Below, one piece after another: positions 32,839 through 35,489 of a stretch of 35,489 nt of DNA. The position numbers and the translations under genes are program-made. The notes under the pieces were generated by a model. The model had not been told where the DNA came from and did not search any database. It worked only from the letters and a program-made list of their open reading frames with translations. This DNA is from Vallitalea maricola (lineage in GTDB: Bacteria > Bacillota > Clostridia > Lachnospirales > Vallitaleaceae). The stretch covers positions 1-35,489 of the forward strand of contig NZ_BTPU01000056.1 of assembly GCF_036985595.1 (NCBI RefSeq), read 5' to 3'. Each line of letters begins with the position of its first letter. The first letter of the stretch is position 1.

Positions 32839-35489
32839 TCAATAATCATTTATTTCTTGTACAGCCCTAGAAATACTAACCTTATTACTAATAACTTCAT
32901 CAATTAAATGCTCATAGAAATTATCTTCATTACTGCTGCATGTATCGATTTGACAGATATTATTGTTATGGACTTTACTTATTTTTGCTTCATTGCTGCT
33001 AATCCAGTAGCGTTCTCCATCAAAGGGATACGTTGGTAAACTTACACGCTTAGGTTTGATATTCTCATAGAGCATACTCCAATCAAAATCAAGTCCTTTT
33101 ATCCATAATTTAATTATTTCTATATAACTTTTATCTTTTATCCATCCCTTTATTGTGTTTTGTAATTCTTCATTTGTCTCAAAATCTTCTAGGACATTTT
33201 TATTTCGTTTAATCCGTGCTCTGTATACCTCATCATCATTGTAGCCTTTTATATAATTTTCTAATTTATATTCAAGGTCTTTCATGGAATGTATAACAAA
33301 TCCTAATCTTTCTTCCATTGGTTCCCGTCCAACCTGAAGAGTATAAGCTATATCCAGTAAATCCATGTTTTGTAATCTGCCTGTTCTAATCCCATTCAAT
33401 AGCTGGTTTGCCAGTGCCTTTAATCTATTCTCATTCTTAGCAGAAAGTACAATCATTACTGAAGTATCATAAGTATCTTGGTTCATCTGTTGGTTATATT
33501 TTTCTGGTATGTATTCTTCAATTATTACATGTGCATTTGCTCCACCTGCTCCAAAAGATGAAACCCCAGCAATTCTTGGATATTCTTTGGTGACACCATT
33601 AATATTAATAACAGGTCTCTCCCATTTTGCTAATTCATGTTGTATTACAAATGGTGTATTAGCAAAATCAATCTCATGGTTTGTCACATTTGAATGTAAT
33701 GAAGGTACTAACCTTGAATATTTCATTTGTAATAATACCTTTGTAACCCCTGCTATACCTGCTGCACCTTCACAATGTCCTATATTGGACTTAATTGATC
33801 CTATGGAACAAAAATTTTTATCCCTAGTTTCTTTTTCAAAAGCTTTTGTTAAACCATGAATCTCTATAGGATCACCAAGAGCTGTACCAGTTCCATGAGC
33901 TTCAATGTAAGTAACGGTTCTTGAATTTACACCAGTACGTTTCAAACAATCCCCAATTACTTCTGCTTGGGCATTAGGATTGGGAACAGTGTACCCATTT
34001 GTTTTTCCTCCTGAGTTTATGGTACTTCCTTTGATAATTCCATATATATTATCTCTATCATCAATAGCTTTTGATAAGGGCTTAAGAATGATTGCCCCAA
34101 CCCCTTCTCCATCTATAAATCCATCAGCTCCATCTCCAAATGCCTTGCACTCATTACCTGATGAAAGCATTGTCATATCTGTGAGCCTCATAATATGATC
34201 AGGATTCACAATCAAATTCACTCCACCTACAATGGCACATTCACTAGATCCGCTATGTATGCTTTCTAGAGCTAAATGAATAGCCGTCAAGGATGAAGAA
34301 CAAGCTGTATCTACCGCCATACTAGGTCCCTTAAAGTTCATCAAGTATGAAATCCTATTTGCTATGGACCAATAGATAGAACCAGAAGGATAATTTCCAT
34401 TCATGACACCTACAAAAACACCAACTTTTTTATTATCACATATTGTCTTAGGAGTATATCCTGCATCTTCAATACAGTTATATACAGTTTCCAAAAACAA
34501 TCGTTCCTGTGGGTCCATTTTTTCAGCTTCAGCAGGAGATATTTTGAAGAACAAAGGACTGAATTTATCTATATCTTTAATGAAGCCTCCCCATTTGGTA
34601 TACATAAATCCTTCTCTACCTTTTTCTTCACAATAATAATCTTTAAAGTTCCAGCGTTCTTTTGGTATCTCGGTTATACAATTTTTCCCAAGCTTTAGAT
34701 TTTCCCATAATTCGTCTATGTTGTCAGCACCTGCATATCTACCTGCAAGTCCTATTATGGCAATATCTTTTGTATTATCAGCAGGTAGGTCAGAATATTT
34801 GTCACTAGGTTTTATAGAATGTACTAAAGGTCTGGTTTTTATAGGGTTTACCTGATCTACAAAACAATCATATTTTTGTTCATTATTATTTATGTTAACT
34901 TCTTCATGGATTTCCTGCTGTTCTTTTAATCCTACTGCATCCATCAAATCTTCTTTTCTAGTTTCAATGAAATGTTCTATTATTGCATCTATAGTATTGA
35001 ATTCAAAAAATAATGTACTACTTATCTTTTTAAAATCTTTACGTAAGGCATTTGTCAATTGGATTACTAGAATTGAATCTATTCCATAAGATTCTAATGT
35101 TCTTGAAGAATCTATTTTGGAACTTGGTAACTTAAGAGTATCACCCACTATTTTTTTCATATACTCTTCTGCCTTATCCCTTAACATGTTAGAAGTTATT
35201 TTGATTTCATGTTTAATTCTAGGGTTTTCTTTTACCTTAATTATATTTCTTTTGCTATTAGCACTATCTTTATCAGTTACTATTGATTTTTCCCTGACAA
35301 CTCCGTTACTTACCCCTATAATAATCTGCTGTTCCAATTTATATGTTTCAGACACTGGAAAAAAGACTGAGTAGAATCCTTCTTCTTCTAATACTCGTTT
35401 CCATGTTTGATTATATAAACCTGGGCAGCCTGGAATTCTTAGATTAACATCTTCATACAGCCACCATCCATCTAACAACCCAAATGTTA
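32839..35489 (-). CDS. Trans-AT PKS, 5' part beyond window: [C-methyltransferase]-ACP-KS-docking (partial)
   Basis: The frame is open through the right edge. The TTG at 35478 is internal, because TFGLLDGWWLYED continues upstream. Residues below are counted from that TTG. Residues 1-63 are the C-terminal end of a PKS C-methyltransferase domain (GWWLYEDVNLRIPGCPGL, EGFYSVFFP, QQIIIGVSNGVV). ACP Ser135 (YGIDSILVIQL). KS about 225-660: Cys393 in DTACSSS, EAHGTGT, KSNIGHCEGAAG, so competent. The post-KS linker ends at LPTYPFDGERYWI. The last 25 residues (LIDEVISNKVSISRAVQEI) are a docking tail. The module is split: its KR and ACP are on the next protein. The KS therefore takes an alpha-methylated chain from the cMT module. 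A 53-bp gap separates it from the next PKS gene. Confidence 0.9.
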   Translation of the reverse strand, partial: TFGLLDGWWLYEDVNLRIPGCPGLYNQTWKRVLEEEGFYSVFFPVSETYKLEQQIIIGVSNGVVREKSIVTDKDSANSKRNIIKVKENPRIKHEIKITSNMLRDKAEEYMKKIVGDTLKLPSSKIDSSRTLESYGIDSILVIQLTNALRKDFKKISSTLFFEFNTIDAIIEHFIETRKEDLMDAVGLKEQQEIHEEVNINNNEQKYDCFVDQVNPIKTRPLVHSIKPSDKYSDLPADNTKDIAIIGLAGRYAGADNIDELWENLKLGKNCITEIPKERWNFKDYYCEEKGREGFMYTKWGGFIKDIDKFSPLFFKISPAEAEKMDPQERLFLETVYNCIEDAGYTPKTICDNKKVGVFVGVMNGNYPSGSIYWSIANRISYLMNFKGPSMAVDTACSSSLTAIHLALESIHSGSSECAIVGGVNLIVNPDHIMRLTDMTMLSSGNECKAFGDGADGFIDGEGVGAIILKPLSKAIDDRDNIYGIIKGSTINSGGKTNGYTVPNPNAQAEVIGDCLKRTGVNSRTVTYIEAHGTGTALGDPIEIHGLTKAFEKETRDKNFCSIGSIKSNIGHCEGAAGIAGVTKVLLQMKYSRLVPSLHSNVTNHEIDFANTPFVIQHELAKWERPVININGVTKEYPRIAGVSSFGAGGANAHVIIEEYIPEKYNQQMNQDTYDTSVMIVLSAKNENRLKALANQLLNGIRTGRLQNMDLLDIAYTLQVGREPMEERLGFVIHSMKDLEYKLENYIKGYNDDEVYRARIKRNKNVLEDFETNEELQNTIKGWIKDKSYIEIIKLWIKGLDFDWSMLYENIKPKRVSLPTYPFDGERYWISSNEAKISKVHNNNICQIDTCSSNEDNFYEHLIDEVISNKVSISRAVQEINDY

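Noticed and set aside
11923..35374. Many plus-strand open frames of 60-170 codons opposite the PKS genes
   Set aside because: They are shadows of highly constrained minus-strand coding sequence, lack ribosome binding sites and show no recognisable domains.

Overview
The window is strongly AT-rich and shows Bacillota (Clostridia) habits: AAGGAGG-type ribosome binding sites, frequent TTG and GTG starts, short consensus sigma-A promoters, an AdhR-type MerR operator, and a small Cys-rich protein resembling clostridial DUF6472 proteins. An anaerobic or facultative Clostridium/Lachnospirales-type host fits. The species cannot be named from this sequence.

Right half (about 11.8-35.5 kb, all minus strand, transcribed right to left). 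This is part of a trans-acyltransferase (trans-AT) modular polyketide synthase (PKS) cluster. No AT domain occurs in any module. The assembly line enters from beyond the right edge in the C-terminal end of a C-methyltransferase domain. It continues as: [cMT]-ACP-KS | KR-ACP-KS-ACP-ACP | ECH2-KS-ACP-KS-KR-ACP-KS-DH-like-ACP-TE. Bars mark protein breaks, each flanked by short helical docking-type ends. The two ACPs in tandem before the ECH2 domain carry the Trp at +6 from the phosphopantetheine Ser that flags beta-branching carrier proteins, and ECH2 is PksI-like, so a beta-alkyl branch is predicted there. Downstream of the thioesterase come an AMP-forming acyl ligase, a SAM methyltransferase, a free ACP, and a separate KS-ACP-ACP protein. 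That last protein has a second tandem pair of beta-branching ACPs and a C-terminal docking tail. These genes look like a starter or early module placed out of colinear order. The discrete AT, the HMG-CoA-synthase-like enzyme and ECH1 are not in the window.

Middle (about 6.7-11.7 kb). Short, mostly independently regulated units: a peptide deformylase with its own consensus promoter and terminator; an iron-type alcohol dehydrogenase plus MerR regulator pair, with a perfect 18-bp palindrome inside a 19-bp promoter spacer; a TetR regulator and a small four-helix membrane protein that share a palindromic operator; a RlaP/YcgL-type nucleotidyltransferase; and a 60-aa Cys-rich protein. Apart from the deformylase (a possible but weak self-resistance candidate), these need not belong to the biosynthetic cluster.

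Left (1-6.1 kb, minus strand). A likely tailoring operon: acyl-CoA-dehydrogenase-like flavoenzyme, its own electron-transfer flavoprotein (EtfB, EtfA), and two tandem NodU/CmcH-type O-carbamoyltransferases. The last carbamoyltransferase is interrupted by an in-frame TGA, and homology continues past the stop to the window edge. Together the genes suggest a carbamoylated, beta-branched, C-methylated polyketide carrying a unit desaturated on a carrier. The product is not recognised.
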